This document shows, piece by piece, positions 11,207-23,703 of a DNA stretch of 64,000 nt (position 1 is the stretch's first letter; the number at the start of each line of letters is the position of its first letter). Below the pieces are notes generated by a model. It was given only the letters and a program-made list of their open reading frames with translations, was not told the origin of the DNA and ran no database searches. The translations under genes and the position numbers were made by a program. The stretch is from Silene latifolia (Eukaryota > Streptophyta > Magnoliopsida > Caryophyllales > Caryophyllaceae), in the NCBI RefSeq assembly GCF_048544455.1, contig NC_133532.1:16928948-16992947 (forward strand), in the 5' to 3' direction.

Positions 11207-12431
11207 GCGGGGAAATGCCCCGTGTAACAAATTGTATAAACAATTTTTAAATTTTCCGTTGAATTTTATTTATTGCTTTTAATTAGGACAATTAGAATTT
11301 AGACAATTTTTAGCGTAGATTAGAGACTATAGACTGTTACTTTGCGTATTTGGTATTTTGGGATATTTTTGCGAGTGTTTTTATGCAGGTTTGGGGAATT
11401 TTACGCAAATTCAAAGGAATAATGGCGAATTCAAGAGCTTACACGAGGAAAAGAGCTAGATCGAGTACTTTTTGTACTCGATCGAGTGAAATGTGTTCGA
11501 TCGAGTGATTCCACATTACTCGATCGAGTAAAGCTGAAAAGGGGAGTTCTCGATCGAGTAAATTTTTACTCGATCGAGTAGATGAATCCAAAAAGTCCTC
11601 GATCGAGCAGTTCTGAACCACTCGATCGAGTGAAATTGCAAGAGACACGCAGAGAGTTTTCTTTAACTTCCTTCTTTTTGGTTCTTATTTCATTTTACCC
11701 CAAATTTTCTCGACACCCTTCCTATTTTGCAACAAAAGAACCCCAAATCCCCTATATTTCTTGCCCATTTGCCAAATCCGTCACCTACATTTTGTTTATT
11801 GTTAATTAATCGTCAAAAGCCCTCTACTTTCTCTCTGATTTTCGTTGTTTTACACGGTCTATTAAGGGTATTAGGGTTCCGCGGTTTTTCGATCAAAAAT
11901 CGCCATTGTTGCTTGTTTCTTGCCGATTAATTGCAATTTGTAGGTTCTTAATCATCAAATAAGTGATCCTTACACTTCTTTGCATTTAAATTTCGCTTAT
12001 TTTGCATTTTATGAAGTGAATTTGGACCTAGGTTTCGATTTTCTGTTTTGGGTCGAAATTATCTACTATAATTTTGATTCAATGCTTAGTCTTCCTTGCT
12101 TGATGCTTAATCCCGTCTCCTCATTGATACTTACTTGCCTAGTTCGAATTTTGCGCGAAATTCGCGATTAGGGGTGATTTTCAGTCGAAATTTTCGACTG
12201 TCAACTGGGTTTTCATGCTGTCATATGCTTAATTTACTTCATTGTTGCTTAATTCTTTGCCTTTGATGCCTGCTACCCGCCCCTATCGCTGCTTACCCGC
12301 TGTTATTCGAAATTTTTGAGGAAAATTGGGAATTTTTGTGCTGTAAGTCGAATTTTTCGACTGATTAGGGGAATTGTCATGCTTTTTCATGTCTGTTTTC
12401 TTATCAAATTCCCCGGCCCTATTTATTCAGG
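11207..12431 (+). other. Non-coding leader between protease and ORF1, with palindrome array D
   Basis: No pol domain is visible in this 1.2 kb, where reverse transcriptase and integrase would stand in a complete Athila. The palindrome array occupies 11457-11633. A pyrimidine-rich leader follows and ends TTTATTCAG directly before the G-ATG of the ORF1-type gene at 12432, which looks like a 3' splice site. A spliced leader is known for env-position genes of LTR elements; the splice itself is inferred. Confidence 0.5.
11457..11633. repeat. Palindrome array D ahead of the ORF1-type gene
   Basis: Eight copies of CTCGATCGAG or one-base variants at 20-30-base spacing. Unlike arrays B and E this one is internal. 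It lies between the protease gene and the ORF1 leader. Confidence 0.92.
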
Positions 12432-14367
12432 ATGGATTCTAGCTCTCTGCCCTCCACTAGCTCGACTTCTAGTCCATCCTTGTCTGAGACGGTGGTCCCT
12501 GCTGTCACCACCGCCTCCACTTCGTTAGTACCGTTGCCCCTGTGTTCTTAGTCTCTCGCCTGAGAGCACAGTTTTTACGCCGCTAGCACCGCTTTGCTAG
12601 CCCCTGTTTCATTGCCACCTTAGCCACACCACCACCACCGCTAGCACTTTTGCTAGTCTTTCTTCTTGGTGGTGGTCACAAAGCACCCACAACCTCTACT
12701 TCACCACGACGGACTCACTGCAGCTGCAGCTGCCTTTAGAGCTCTAGTTCCTCGCACCGTCACTGGACAGGCTTCTACTTCGGGTTCTAGAGGCCGGGGC
12801 TGAGGTCGTGGATGTGCTCGTGCTACACCAGCTCCCAGTACTTCTACTTCTGCTACTCCTGGTGGCACATTACCATCCGAGGGGACGGCTCCCTCGACTC
12901 CCACCCTGAGTACCCGGAGGTAATTTTCGTTAACGGTGTACATCGTAAGAGGTTTTATAACCTCGTTGGTTGTGAGTTTTTACCTACCCGGTTCTTAGAC
13001 AAGCCGGCACTTGAGAGACTCGGCTTCTACGAGTCAGTTTGTGAGCTTTTACGGGGCACAGGGATGGCCGGACTCATCACTATGAGTAGGCACAGCTTTC
13101 TGGAGCTGAGTCTTGAGTTCCTCAGCTCCTTCACCTTCTACTCCGGGGCACACGACGCTGCCCCCACTAGTCCTTCCGTGTCATTCCGGTTGTTCAACCG
13201 GATTTTTTCGATGATTTTGGAGGAGTTTGGTACCAGACTCGACCTTTCCTTTACGGGCGACACTGCTGCCTCTAGGAAGGTCATTCGTCAGCTTTGGCGG
13301 ACCTTGGCCCAGACCACCTTTCCCGAGCGAAATCTCGCGCAGTCCACCTTCCCCGCCCGTTACTTTCTTAGGCGATGGGGAGCACCATTTTTGGCCGTAG
13401 GGAGCCAAACAACATCAACAACAACGAGCTCTCCATCTTAGGCGGTTACACGAACATTGATGCGAGGGTCCTTTTACCCTCAACATTGCCTATCCGACCG
13501 CCCAAGATACTTCCAGGCTGTGGGGAGAAGGTCACGGGATCTATTGTCTGCGGTGGCATAGCCACCATTCTTGCCCGTTCCCTTTTCCCTGTCTGGCCTC
13601 GCGAATTACCGTACCTCGAGGGAGAGAGGTATCTGAGTCTTGATGTCGTGCATTCTCAGCATTGGCTGACCACAGACTACCGGACATGGAAGATAGACGG
13701 TTCCTTGTCCGTGGACTTACCTTGCACCACTCTCCCCCGTCTAGCCCCTTTGCCTACTGTCGCTAGGGGCGCCCGACTTCCACCACTGCCTGACTACCAC
13801 CTCCAGGTCCGCCCACCTACCACTTTACCCGCCGCTAAGAAGCGGCGTAGACTTGAGACTGGAGAGGGGTCCACACCTTCTCGGAGCGGCCAACCTTCCA
13901 CGGCCACTCCTACACCCATCCCGATCCCTACTCCTACTTCCGCACCTGCCGACCAGACCCAGACACAGGCACAGCCGGTCCTACCGGCTAATTTCATACC
14001 TCCACCACCCTTTGAGGCGTCCTCGGTCATGGACCAAGGGCGCCGTGATGGTTTGTTAGTTGATATTGCAGAGAGACAGGCACGTATGGAGCGGGACTTA
14101 GCTTTGACTTTGTTCCCTCTATACGAGTATCACATGAGTCGACACTGTCCGATCCCAGAGGGTTGGCCACACCCTTCCTTTTACCGGTACCCAGCTGAGG
14201 GGTACCCGGAGTCTGCTGAGGAGGAGGAGGACGAGGACGAGGACCCGGCGGCGGCGGCGGAGAGAGCTCGAGCTGAGCAGAGGAGGAGGAGAGAGCAGGA
14301 GGTAGACCCGGACTTCACGGTGACGGTAGAGGACGTGCGCGACAGCGACGAGGAGGCTGACGAGTAG
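12432..14367 (+). pseudogene. Athila ORF1-type gene, frameshifted
   Basis: The ATG at 12432 follows a candidate 3' splice site. The first frame closes at a TAG near 12549. Homologous coding then runs in another frame to 13441 and in a third from about 13375 to the stop at 14367. Conserved pieces shared with the gene at 53323-54890 include a GMAGL motif, LEFLSSF and VSFRLFN. The C-terminal part has a basic KKRRR patch (about 13836), a Pro/Thr-rich stretch and a highly acidic tail. The family matches the protein called ATHILA ORF-1 in plants, found in the env position after pol; its role is unknown. At least two frameshifts and one stop make it non-functional here. Confidence 0.75.
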
Positions 14368-16099
14368 CTACTGGTCTACTCACTTCCCCAGTTTTCTGGC
14401 TGGTTTGGGGAAGTTCGTGTTTTGTATGTACATCTCACTCTTTTATTTTTGTCTCCTATTTATTTTATTATTTTTATTCTTTATTGGTTGTATATTCCCG
14501 TTCCCCTGTATATATCTGCTGGTGTATGCTGGAGGACAACGAGGGCGTTGTCCGTTTTGGTTTGGGGAGGGTATTGCATCCTTTTGAGTCTGCATTTGCA
14601 TTTGTTTTTGCATTCATGTTTATATATTTCAGCTTGCATTATTTATTTGTCTATTTAAAAAAAAAATTAGAAAAATTAGAAAAATTTCAAAATTCAAAAA
14701 TTTTCACGTTTATTTTTGCATATAGGTCGAGTCGGAACGGTTGATTTCCGTGACGAAACTGCACTATAACTTGTCATTTTTACTTGAGCCTTGCACTTTT
14801 GTTGATAGTTATTAGCTTTGTCATACGCATAGTCTACGAGTTTTTGTTCAAATATAGCTGACTGTTTAGACTTGACCTGATAAATTAGCAACCTACTTTA
14901 CAATTTCTGAGGTTTAGAGCCCATAACTGGTGACATTCATGACCAGTTCATTAGGAATTGAGAGTAGTGCTCCTTGCATAGCATGTTCATCATTTTTGCA
15001 CTTTTATGATATTCGATTTCTCGTCAAATGCACACATTCGGGTTTGTGGTCGGTGTCACATGCAGGGAGGTGCTTGCAAATTTTCCTTTTCCTTATATTT
15101 TTCACCCATTTAGCTCCACTTAAGCCAAAACTTGCCTTTTTGACCCATTAGCTACATCCCAAACTGAGCCTGCTTAGTCAAACTAGTTTAGTATGTCCTT
15201 TTGTGATATATTTTTCCGTCTGCAGTTTGGCCCGTGTGTATATGATTGGAGTTGGTGGAAATAGAGGAAGGAGAAAAGAAAAAAAAAACAAAAAAAAAAA
15301 GAATTGAAAAAAAAAAGAGTTGTGATTCACGTGAAAAGAAAGAAAAAAATGAAAAAAAAAATCAGAAATCACGTTGTACAGTGATAGAAAAGAAAGAAAG
15401 AAAGAAAAGAAGTTTGAAAATTTTGATTTGTTTTAGTTAATTCATTTAGACGGTGTTAAAAAAGGGAAGTTTGTGACCGTCTAACTCCTCTATTCTTATT
15501 CCATATTTTTGAGGAGATTGTGTATGAGATTAGTGAGTTGTGTGCCAAATGAAGGGCACTTGTACTTTATTTTTCAGTCGGTTGAGATTCGGATGGTTTT
15601 ATATGGTCCTGTTAGGAACTAGCTTGACGCTTTTACCTCCACATTACCATAACTTGTTTTGCCTTTTCTCACCTGAACCTCACTATTCCCATATTATTTG
15701 TAAGCCCTCCGCTGTGATGGACATTATTGGTTGGAGTGTGTGCATTAGTACTTGAATTGTCTTTCATTTTTGTTGCATGCATGCTATGTAGGTCGCAGTT
15801 AGGTGAGTGACTGTCTTTCCTTCTCTCGTTTACATATAACGATTACCCTTTGCTTCATGAGAGAAGAGTGACCATGTGAGAGTCCGATTTTGTTGGTCTT
15901 GCAAGGTCGATAGGTTGGCTATATTTCTGAACAGCTTATAACTCGTTTGCGTTTTGACTGCTTAGCTATAACTGTTAATTTTTGTTGCATTAAATTGGTT
16001 CAAGTAGACAAGTTAAGCTAGCTCTGAGTTTTCATTTCCGTTCCATTAGTTGCATTTTAGTTTACTCGAGGACGAGTAAAGGTTCGGTTTGGGGAGATT
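14368..16099 (+). mobile_element. 3' internal region and polypurine tract of the nested Athila-like element
   Basis: Non-coding. It contains A-rich DNA at 14657-14700, a 150-base A/G tract (15266-15413) and the sequence duplicated at 5073-6311. It ends in GGTTTGGGGAGAT, the polypurine tract, just before the TG of LTR 3. Short Lys-rich frames here are not genes. Confidence 0.8.
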
Positions 16100-17596
16100 T
16101 GATACGTGCATTTTATATAGTCTTTTTAGCCTATTTAAGCACGTATTTATATGTACTTTCATACTGTTTATATTGCATTTTGCCCCCGAATTGGCTACTT
16201 TGGTTCGTTTTGTCCGTTTTGTAGAACTGAACGCGAAAGTAGTGGAATCGTACCATTTTTCGTCCTTTGTGCATGCATTTTGAGGAGACGGGATTTTCCG
16301 GAGTGAGTTTCTGCATTGGGATGCGTGAAGGCATGGTTTACGAGGCAGTCGGGCACGAGTTTGAGCTGATTTGAAGGGAGAGTACTCGATCGAGTGGTTT
16401 TATTACTCGATCGAGTGATTTCTGTGGCCTTGGTTGATCGATCGAGTGGATTTCTACTCGATCAGGAAGTGCTGGAAAGTGGAGTTACTCGATCGAGTAA
16501 CATTTGTGTTCGATCGAGTAATTTATCTGGAGTTTTACTCGATCGAGTGGTTTCAGACTACTCGATCGAGTGGTTTAGGCTTTCGTGGGCTTTAATTAGC
16601 CCGTGAACTTGTTTTAGTTATTAAACTTAGTTTATTTTCTATTTAAACTTACGTTAACTAGGTTTTTAGGCATTCATTATCTATCATCATTCAATAATAT
16701 CATCTATCATTTTTCTAAGACTGCGTTGCTTTCATCCTTCACTGTAACTTTGCTTTCGGGGTTATTTAGCTCGGATTTTGTCGTTCTTTACGCCGGATTC
16801 TTGCGATTGCAATCTCTTTCTCCTTTCTTCATAATAATCTTTCTTTCATTTACTTTAATTGTTTGTTTTGCTCCATTTAATTTCTGCCCTAATTACCTTT
16901 TATGCAATTTAATTATCGTTTCATTATGTTTATTGTTAGTTCATTCATCGTTATTAGTCTTGGTAATATTAATAGCGATATGAGTAGCTAAACTTGTTTC
17001 ATGTTGGGATTAGGGGATTTACGGTAGAAATGTGACGATTTAGTAAATAAGTTAGATGAATTAATCGTGAGATTCCGTCACCATAGCAATATAACTGTAT
17101 CTACCGACTTAGTTGAGTGCACGCTTCTGAGTCACCCTTTTAATCTGGTTAAATTTAATCCTGGATCGGAAGATTGGACTAAATAGACCTGCTATGAACA
17201 GTAGAATACCCTGACGAGGACGGAAGTTAAGTTAGTGGTAATTTAGGATAGAAAGTGGACCGGAAGGACCTTTCCATATCCGTCTCACAGTAATTTATCT
17301 AAGTTGTTTACAGTTGAGTCACTAGGACTACCGTAGTGAACCGAAATCCTGACATGTCCCCTCTTATTTGATAGTTTAATCTCATTTTCTGCCTTTATTG
17401 CTCTTTTCTCTGCTTCTCTTCTTTTAAACCTTTTAGTTTAGAAAACCAATTTAAACACCCCCCCCCCCCATTTTGTGACCGAATAAACGGACGACTCTTA
17501 CAGATATCTTGCCTCCCTGAGGAGATCGACCTGACTTCCCTAGCTATATAGTTAGTTTAGTTAGTTATTTTTGATAGGTATACGACAGCCCTGTCA
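16100..17596 (+). mobile_element. LTR 3 of the nested Athila-like element
   Basis: 1497 bases, TGATACGTGC to CCCTGTCA, followed by the target duplication GAGGG. Palindrome array E lies at 16384-16570. It carries a C tract (about 17458-17469) that is shorter in LTR 2. Very few differences from LTR 2 imply that the copies separated recently. Confidence 0.9.
16384..16570. repeat. Palindrome array E (LTR 3)
   Basis: The same eight-copy array as in LTR 2, with identical order and spacing. Confidence 0.93.
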
Positions 17597-19004
17597 GAGG
17601 GCTGGAGTAGAGAAATGGACAGTGTCTAGATTCTCTATTCATACAGATGGTAGTGTGAGATTTGATGGGAGATGGTGTGTTCCTAGTGATGAGGAGTTGA
17701 AGAAGATAATCATGACAGAGGCTCATTGTACACCATATTCGGTACATCCAGGTGGGGACAAGCTATATAAGGATTTGAAGAAGACTTTCGGGTGGCCTGG
17801 GATGAAGAAAGAAACAGCAGAGTTTGTGGCTCGTTGTTTGACATGTCAGAGAGTTAAAGGGGAGCAGCGACAACCACAAGGTAAGATTCAGTCTCTTGAG
17901 GTACCTGAATGGAAGTGGGAGTCCATTTCTATGGATTTTATCGTTGGTTTGCCGAAGAGTCGGCATGGTAATAACATGATATAGGTTATAGTGGATCGTC
18001 TGACCAAGTCAGCTCATTTTTTGCCAATGAAAGATACATGGACCAAGATAAAGTTAGCTTTGGCTTATAGGAAGCACGTGGTTTGATTGCATGGGGTGCC
18101 TAAGGATATAGTATCCGATAGAGATGCGAGGTTCATATCACGGTTTTGGAAGAAGTTGCAGGAGTCTATGAGAACTACCTTAAAGATGAGTACAGAAATT
18201 CATCCTACGACAGATGGCCAGACGGAGAGGACCATCAAGACTTTAGAGGACATGTTGCGAGCTTGTGTTATAGATTTTGGTGGTAGCTGGGAACAGAGGT
18301 TGGACTTAATTGAGTTTTCTTATAACAATAGCTATCACACTAGTATTGGAATGACACCGTTTGAGGCTTTATATGGGAGGAGATGTAGAAGTCCGATTTG
18401 TTGGGATGATAGAACTGAGACAGTGGTTTTAGGACCAGAGATGGTACAGGAGATGGTGGAACAGGTTAAGCTGATCAGACAGCAGATGAGAGCGGCCCAG
18501 GATCGTCAAAAGAGTTATGCAGATTTACATCGTCATGACATAGAGTTTCAGGTTAGGGACAAGGTTCTTTTGAAAGTGTCTCCTATGCGTGGGGTCATGA
18601 GATTTGGGAAGAGAGGGAAGCCCAGTCAGAAGTTTATAGGACCATATGCAATTTTGGATCGCGTGGGTGAGGTTGCATACCGGTTAGCTTTACCAGCTGC
18701 TTTGGATAGGGTGCATAATGTGTTTCATGTGTCTCAGCTGCGGAAGTATGTGAGTGACCCTTCACATGTGTTAGAGGTAGAGAACATCGAGTTGGACGAG
18801 TCTTCATCTTATCTTGAGGTGCCGAAACAGATTTTTGATCGCAAGGTTAGGAAAACTAGACATGGGGAAACGGTTTTGCTTAAGATTCTTTGGTCTAACC
18901 ATGAGGTTGAGGAGGATACTTGGGAGGCGGAGGAGGCTATGAGGGAGCGGTATCCGTCTCTTTTTTATCAGGTATGGTGGTTATGTGTGGTTACGGGGAC
19001 GTAA
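17597..19004 (+). pseudogene. Tekay/Del chromovirus integrase and chromodomain
   Basis: One frame continues the pol fragment at 4498-4731. It shows the HHCC zinc finger of integrase (H...H, then CLTC near 17850), the core start SMDFIVGLP, the second core Asp in SDRDARF (about 18115), DGQTERTIK, and the GPF/GPY-like end with [19 protein letters not shown] chromodomain follows (about 18840-18960, with [17 protein letters not shown]), which marks the chromovirus lineage. TAG at 17982 and TGA at 18084 interrupt the frame, both plausibly from C-to-T or G-to-A change as in methylated DNA. Confidence 0.9.
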
Positions 19005-19248
19005 CCATGTTTCTTTTAGGGGGGTAGGAGATGATTGCATAGAGTTTTTACAAGTTTTTGCATGTCTTATGTTGGTTTGGTACAGTTAGTGGTTGTCTTG
19101 AGTCGAGTTGGGTGTTGTGTTGGGAGTTGTGTTTTGAGTTTTGTTTCGAGTTTTGGTTGTGTTGTTATATGTCGGAGTAGTGTTGGTATGTTTGTTTTTG
19201 TTTATGGGTTGAACTTCGGGGTCGAAGTTCTTTTTAAGGAGGGAAGAC
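19005..19248 (+). mobile_element. Chromovirus 3' untranslated region and polypurine tract
   Basis: G/T-rich non-coding DNA. It ends with TTCGGGGTCGAAGTTC and the purine tract AAGGAGGGAAGA directly before the LTR. The same two motifs precede the LTR of the minus-strand element at 51622-51660, linking the two. Confidence 0.75.
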
Positions 19249-20663
19249 TGTAATACTACGGTTTTATGAGTTTTTGGGTACTCTATCGAGTGGGGTTTAC
19301 TCTGTCGAGTAAGTAGTTTTTGACGCAAAATAGTAGACTGCCTGTAGGGTACTTGATCGAGTAAGTTGGGTACTCGATCGAGTAAGGGGCACTCGATCGG
19401 GTAAGTGCCTTACTCGATCGAGTAAGTTAGTTTACGGGCTGAATTTTGACGGGTTTTGTTAATGATGCGAGATTAATATATAATGATGACCGTCACTTTT
19501 CCTAATCTTTTTAACATTCTAAAAACCTACTTGAGAAGAAAGGAGTTACGTAAGTTGCTTTCATCGCATCATTAGCAAATCCCTAAGGCTAGGAGTGTCG
19601 GATCATCTTGTTCTTTATATCGTTGCGATCGTCGTGTCGAGGGTAAGTTCCTTGTACCATTTATGTTGGGTTTCGTTGAGTTTCTTTAAAACCCTAATTG
19701 AGTGATTTTGGGGGTTTTGGGTGATTAGTATGCATGTGGTGGTAATTGTATATATGTTTGTTATAGGAGGAGGTTTTGTAGAGGAAAGATTCTGATTAGC
19801 TGCTAAGACCGTCTGTGGTGTTGCATTTCAGGTAGGGTTTCCCTACTCAGTATTAGTTACATGACATTGTTGGTGTTGATGTTGTTAATGTTGTTGTTGT
19901 TGAGTAATTATCGTATTGGATTCTGATTTGGTGATGGTTGGTAGAAGTATTGCATTATCGTATAACTGTTTGTGATCTTCGGGGTGCGTCCCTGGCTGAG
20001 TGGAGTCACTTGCGGGAGTGGCTTCACGCCCTTGATTCGCCTTCTGTGGAACCCGCCACAAAAGGGATGTGCACATTAATGGACATGGGTTTATAGCTCG
20101 GATAAGATGAGCGGGGCTTAGGTGGGAACGGCTGCGGTCCCCCACTGGCGGTGAGGAGTACTTGTTGCGACGGGTACTCTGGCAGGACTACACACTTCAG
20201 TGTGTAGTCAGATATGTGGAGATAGGGTGGAGTTGTGGTGGCTGAGATGTTGGAATTGAGTTGTTTGTATTATCGTTGTATTGCAGCTGTTGATTTTGTG
20301 TAATTAGTATTGACCCCGTTTAAATGTTTTAAAAACTTTGGTGATCCATTCGGGGGTGGTGAGCAGTTATTGAGCAGGTATGTGACGATGCGTATGGGAT
20401 AGCTGGGATGAGTCACCACGTTTCAGTTTAGAAGTCTTCCGCTGTGTCAGACATTTTATGTCTTTGATAGTAGACAGTTTTGAGAACCTTGTATTTCGTT
20501 TTTAACAGTTTTGGAGTTGGCATGTAATCACTTTAAACGTTATTTACTTTTAAGTATGTTTCCTTATTGTCTTTTGATTATCATTGCCTCGGGAAACCGA
20601 GATGGTAGCACTTCCATGCCTTAAGTGGTCCTGGTAAGGCACTTGGAGTATGGGGGTGTTACA
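19249..20663 (+). mobile_element. Tekay-type 3' LTR
   Basis: 1415 bases, TGTAATACTACGG to GGGTGTTACA. Palindrome array F lies at 19281-19424 and TATATAAT at 19477-19484. The middle (about 19990-20220) and the end (GGGAAACCGAGATGG) are shared with the inverted LTRs at 50275-51621 and 56397-57738. The partner 5' LTR lies left of the window, so no target duplication can be checked. Confidence 0.85.
19281..19424. repeat. Palindrome array F (Tekay LTR)
   Basis: Six to seven copies of CTCGATCGAG and variants (CTCTATCGAG, CTCTGTCGAG, CTTGATCGAG, CTCGATCGGG). The last perfect copy ends 55 bases before the LTR's TATATAAT. Confidence 0.9.
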
Positions 20664-21422
20664 AACACGCCATCCTCGTTCCTCCATATTATCATATTTA
20701 CTAAACTCGAGCCCATTTTAAAACTTTTGGAAATGTGTGCTACATTTCGAGAAATTAAGACTTCATTTTCTGTCAACTCTAATGCTCCCGCATCACATCA
20801 CATCAATGAATTGAGAAGGATGAGAGGAAAAACAAGTGTTAATTTTTTTTTAGTTGTACAATTTTAAAAAATCTAACTAGTTAATTAGTCTGATGAAAAA
20901 TATCGAAATAAAAATATTTTTTTGATAATTAAAAGTGTAATAAAAAGTCGTGAGAAAAAATATATGCACTGGACCTATATATAACCCGATTCGTAGATCT
21001 CCAAGAGTATTTTAACTTGATTTTGAACTTGATCCCCGAATCAATTAGACAAGTCTAACATTTAACTATAAGCGAAGCTGCGTTCATTATATAACCTTCA
21101 CAACACGGGATTAACTGTGTATTCCAATCTATTGAACGAATAAGTTTTTATATGTGAAAAGTAAAATAGCAGGAACCATTTCCAAAATGCAAGATAAAAA
21201 CGTGCAATTACAAGCATAATTTCATTTTTTTTTTGGTACAACATAATTTCATTATTAGGAGTAGTATTTGAGCATCCCATGAAAGGAATCGTAGCATGTT
21301 ATGTATCAAATGATAGACAAGAAAGAAAAGACGGTAATTCAAATTCAAATTGAAATGCAAAACTTAAGGAAAGGTGAACTAATTAAACTCGAAAGTGACA
21401 ACTGATTAATGGAAATCTACTA
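20664..21422. other. Intergenic DNA, nothing recognised
   Basis: AT-rich sequence without long frames, tRNA-like folds or clear repeat ends. It lies between the chromovirus LTR and the first MITE. Confidence 0.6.
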
Positions 21423-21680
21423 CTTCCTCCATTCAACTTCACTCTACCTATTTCACTTTTGTACACTATTCACAATTGTGTATTCAATTTCGATTTTCTC
21501 TCGATGCGTAAGTAGAAATATATTCTTGTGGGATCTTGTTTGATTCGTCTTCACGAGTACATTAAAAATATCTAACTTTTATAATTTTTGCAAATACGTA
21601 GCTAACGATATTTAGCGCGTAAAACACGCGTTGGCAAACGTGAAAAAGTAAAGTGGTAGAGTGGAGTTGAATGGAGGAAG
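21423..21680. mobile_element. Stowaway-like MITE
   Basis: The ends are CTTCCTCCATTCAACTTC and its inverted counterpart CTTCCTCCATTCAACTCC, flanked by TA on both sides (21421-21422, 21681-21682). Size (258 bp), TA target and CTYCCTCC ends match Tc1/mariner-type Stowaway MITEs. Confidence 0.85.
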
Positions 21681-21772
21681 TATCTACTAGTGTAATATAA
21701 TATTCACTTGTGAGAAGGAAATAGACATCTATATTTTTTAAGAGTCAATTGTTGAACACTACCTCTTATAAA

Positions 21773-22490
21773 TACACTGTTTTGCATATTGTTACTACCT
21801 TTTATTCAATTTTTTGTGAAACACTCCCTTAAAAATATGTTTTGATGTTAAACACTACCAAAATGCAATTTCAAGCAAAAAAAGTCAAAATCCGGCATTG
21901 ACAACCGGAGACACGTGATTAAAATTTGTTTGTCTTAAACCTAACTGATTTTTGTCTACTTTTTTGCCCACCTTTCCATTTTTCCCTCCAAATTTCGTAT
22001 CCAGTATAAATCTCTCACTCTTTATCTCGTATTAATTATCCCTCTTCATTGTCACTCTTATTAGTCAAATTTCACTTTCCCAAATCTTATACAACAAAAC
22101 ATGGACAATTAAAAAGGGAGCTAATGATTGTTGAAGCAGAGACGATAGTGTGTGTAGTTGTGACAAATGGTTCAGGTTAAATAATGCTCAACTTCCACTG
22201 AGTGTGAACAATTAAATGTCCCTGAAAATAGGTTGCGAAAGTATAATTGAGAAAGTAAAATTTGACTAATAAGAGAGGCAAAAAAAAGGAGTTAACTACG
22301 AGAAGAGAAATGGAAATCTGGGATTAAGGCAAACAAATTTTAATCACGGAATTCCAACTGTCAATGTCGAATAACTGACTTTTTGCGTGAAATTACATTT
22401 TGGTAGTGTTTAATATAAAAACATATCTTTAGGTGAGTGTTTCACAAAAAATTGAATAAAAAGTAGTAATATACTCCACAAAATAGTGTA
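21773..22490. mobile_element. Foldback element with arms of about 300 bp
   Basis: The left half (from TACACTGTTTTG) and right half (ending CAAAATAGTGTA) are near-reverse complements over roughly 300 bases each. Both include a segment around AACACTACCAAAATG and a CTTATTAGTCAAATTT segment near the centre. There is no coding capacity. No certain target duplication was found, so the superfamily is open. Confidence 0.7.
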
Positions 22491-22847
22491 CTTAGAGCAA
22501 TAACAATAGCACAAATTCTTCCTTATGACGGAGATACCCGTCGCAAACTTATGACGGGTCAATTACATACCATATTAATTGCGGGTTGGGGAAACAAGCA
22601 AGGGACAAGTCACTGTTGAGCATTAATGGAAGGTTGTACATATCAGTATTTGGCCCATTAATTTATTGGCAATTATTTGACATAAACTCTCTCTAGCATT
22701 TAATGCTCCATATTTTTATCTCATCATCACTACTTTCATCCGCATAAACCAATTTCCATTCATTTCTTTCCTATTTTCTACCATTATCACATTAAGATCT
22801 CATAAAAACTGCATTTTTAACATTCAAAAAATTTGTTTCAAACAAAA

Positions 22848-23703
22848 ATGGCGGGTGGTGGTATAGTTGATGGTGCCCTAACTGATCAAACGATGGAGAA
22901 AGTTGATGGTGCCCTAACTGATCAAAATGACAATGATGTCATAATTCATCAAGTTTTGACGGAAAACACAATGAGTAAAGGTATGTATTCTTGAATATAA
23001 GTCTGCACTATTATCATCTTAACACAAATCAAATAATAAGATTTATCTTGTTAATGAGTGAATTTGTGATATTTTATTGTCATGTCATTGTTATCTTCAA
23101 TGTTGTTAATGGAGTATGAAGTTTGATCGTTTTTTTCTTCAATATTGGTGTATATGTTTTTCAGTATAGTATACATGCTTGAATATAAGTCTGCGTATGT
23201 TAATGTCTATATTTTACGTGACAATGTCACCTGTCAACTACAACACAACATATCATTAAAAGACACATGTTGTTGTATATCTAATTAATGTTTACACTTT
23301 TCGTCCTAATGTCACACTGTTAACTGCAGTACAACATATAATTAAAAGACACATGTTGTTGTATATCTAATTAATGTGTCTACTTTTGGTGCTAATGTGA
23401 CCTCACAAATACAAAGAGTACGCATTATTTAAAGGCACATGTTGTTGTATATCTAAATAATGTTTACACTTTTCGTCCTAATGTCACCCTGTCAACTAGA
23501 GTACGTCAGATAATGTAAATGCACATGTTGTTGTATATCTCATCAATGTTTATACTTCTAGGGCTAATGTCACCCTGTTAACTTCTGTAGGTCTTGATTA
23601 TTCGAAGTCACTATTGGAAATGAAAGCAGAAACATGGGAACTTATTTACGAGTTGTATCGGAAACACTCACAGGCAGACGTATATTCAAGCATGGGAATT
23701 TGA
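22848..23703 (+). CDS. Two-exon candidate gene inside the MULE, unknown product
   Basis: Exon 1 is 22848-22980 (ATG, with a twice-repeated VDGALTDQ) and ends at a GT donor. Exon 2 is 23591-23703 after a CTGTAG acceptor and stops at TGA. Together they give about 82 residues ending in a segment with EMKAETWELIYELYRKH. I do not recognise the product. A fragment of a captured gene or a remnant of a MULE-encoded protein are both possible. The splice sites are inferred. Confidence 0.3.
23209..23585. repeat. Minisatellite of about 95-100-bp units
   Basis: Four diverged tandem copies, each containing CACATGTTGTTGTATATCT followed by AATGTTTAYACTT and CTAATGTCACCCTGT. It lies in the candidate intron of the gene above. 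Confidence 0.8.

Larger units (their letters stand above)
4732..17596 (+). mobile_element. Nested Athila-like LTR retrotransposon, 12.9 kb, with three LTR copies
   Basis: Inserted into chromovirus pol. The target duplication GAGGG lies at 4727-4731 and 17597-17601. The order is: truncated LTR 1 (4732-5072), a copy of the 3' internal region (5073-6311), complete LTR 2 (6312-8092), primer site, gag-protease (8215-11206), palindrome array, ORF1-type gene (12432-14367), 3' internal region (14368-16099) and complete LTR 3 (16100-17596). No reverse transcriptase, RNase H or integrase motif is present, so it could move only with help from another element. The matching duplication shows that the whole three-LTR structure lies within one insertion event. 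Confidence 0.9.

Noticed and set aside
19990..20220. GC-rich block in the Tekay LTR considered as an RNA gene
   Set aside because: The same block recurs in the LTRs at 50.7 and 56.8 kb as part of the LTR, and no tRNA or rRNA signature was found.
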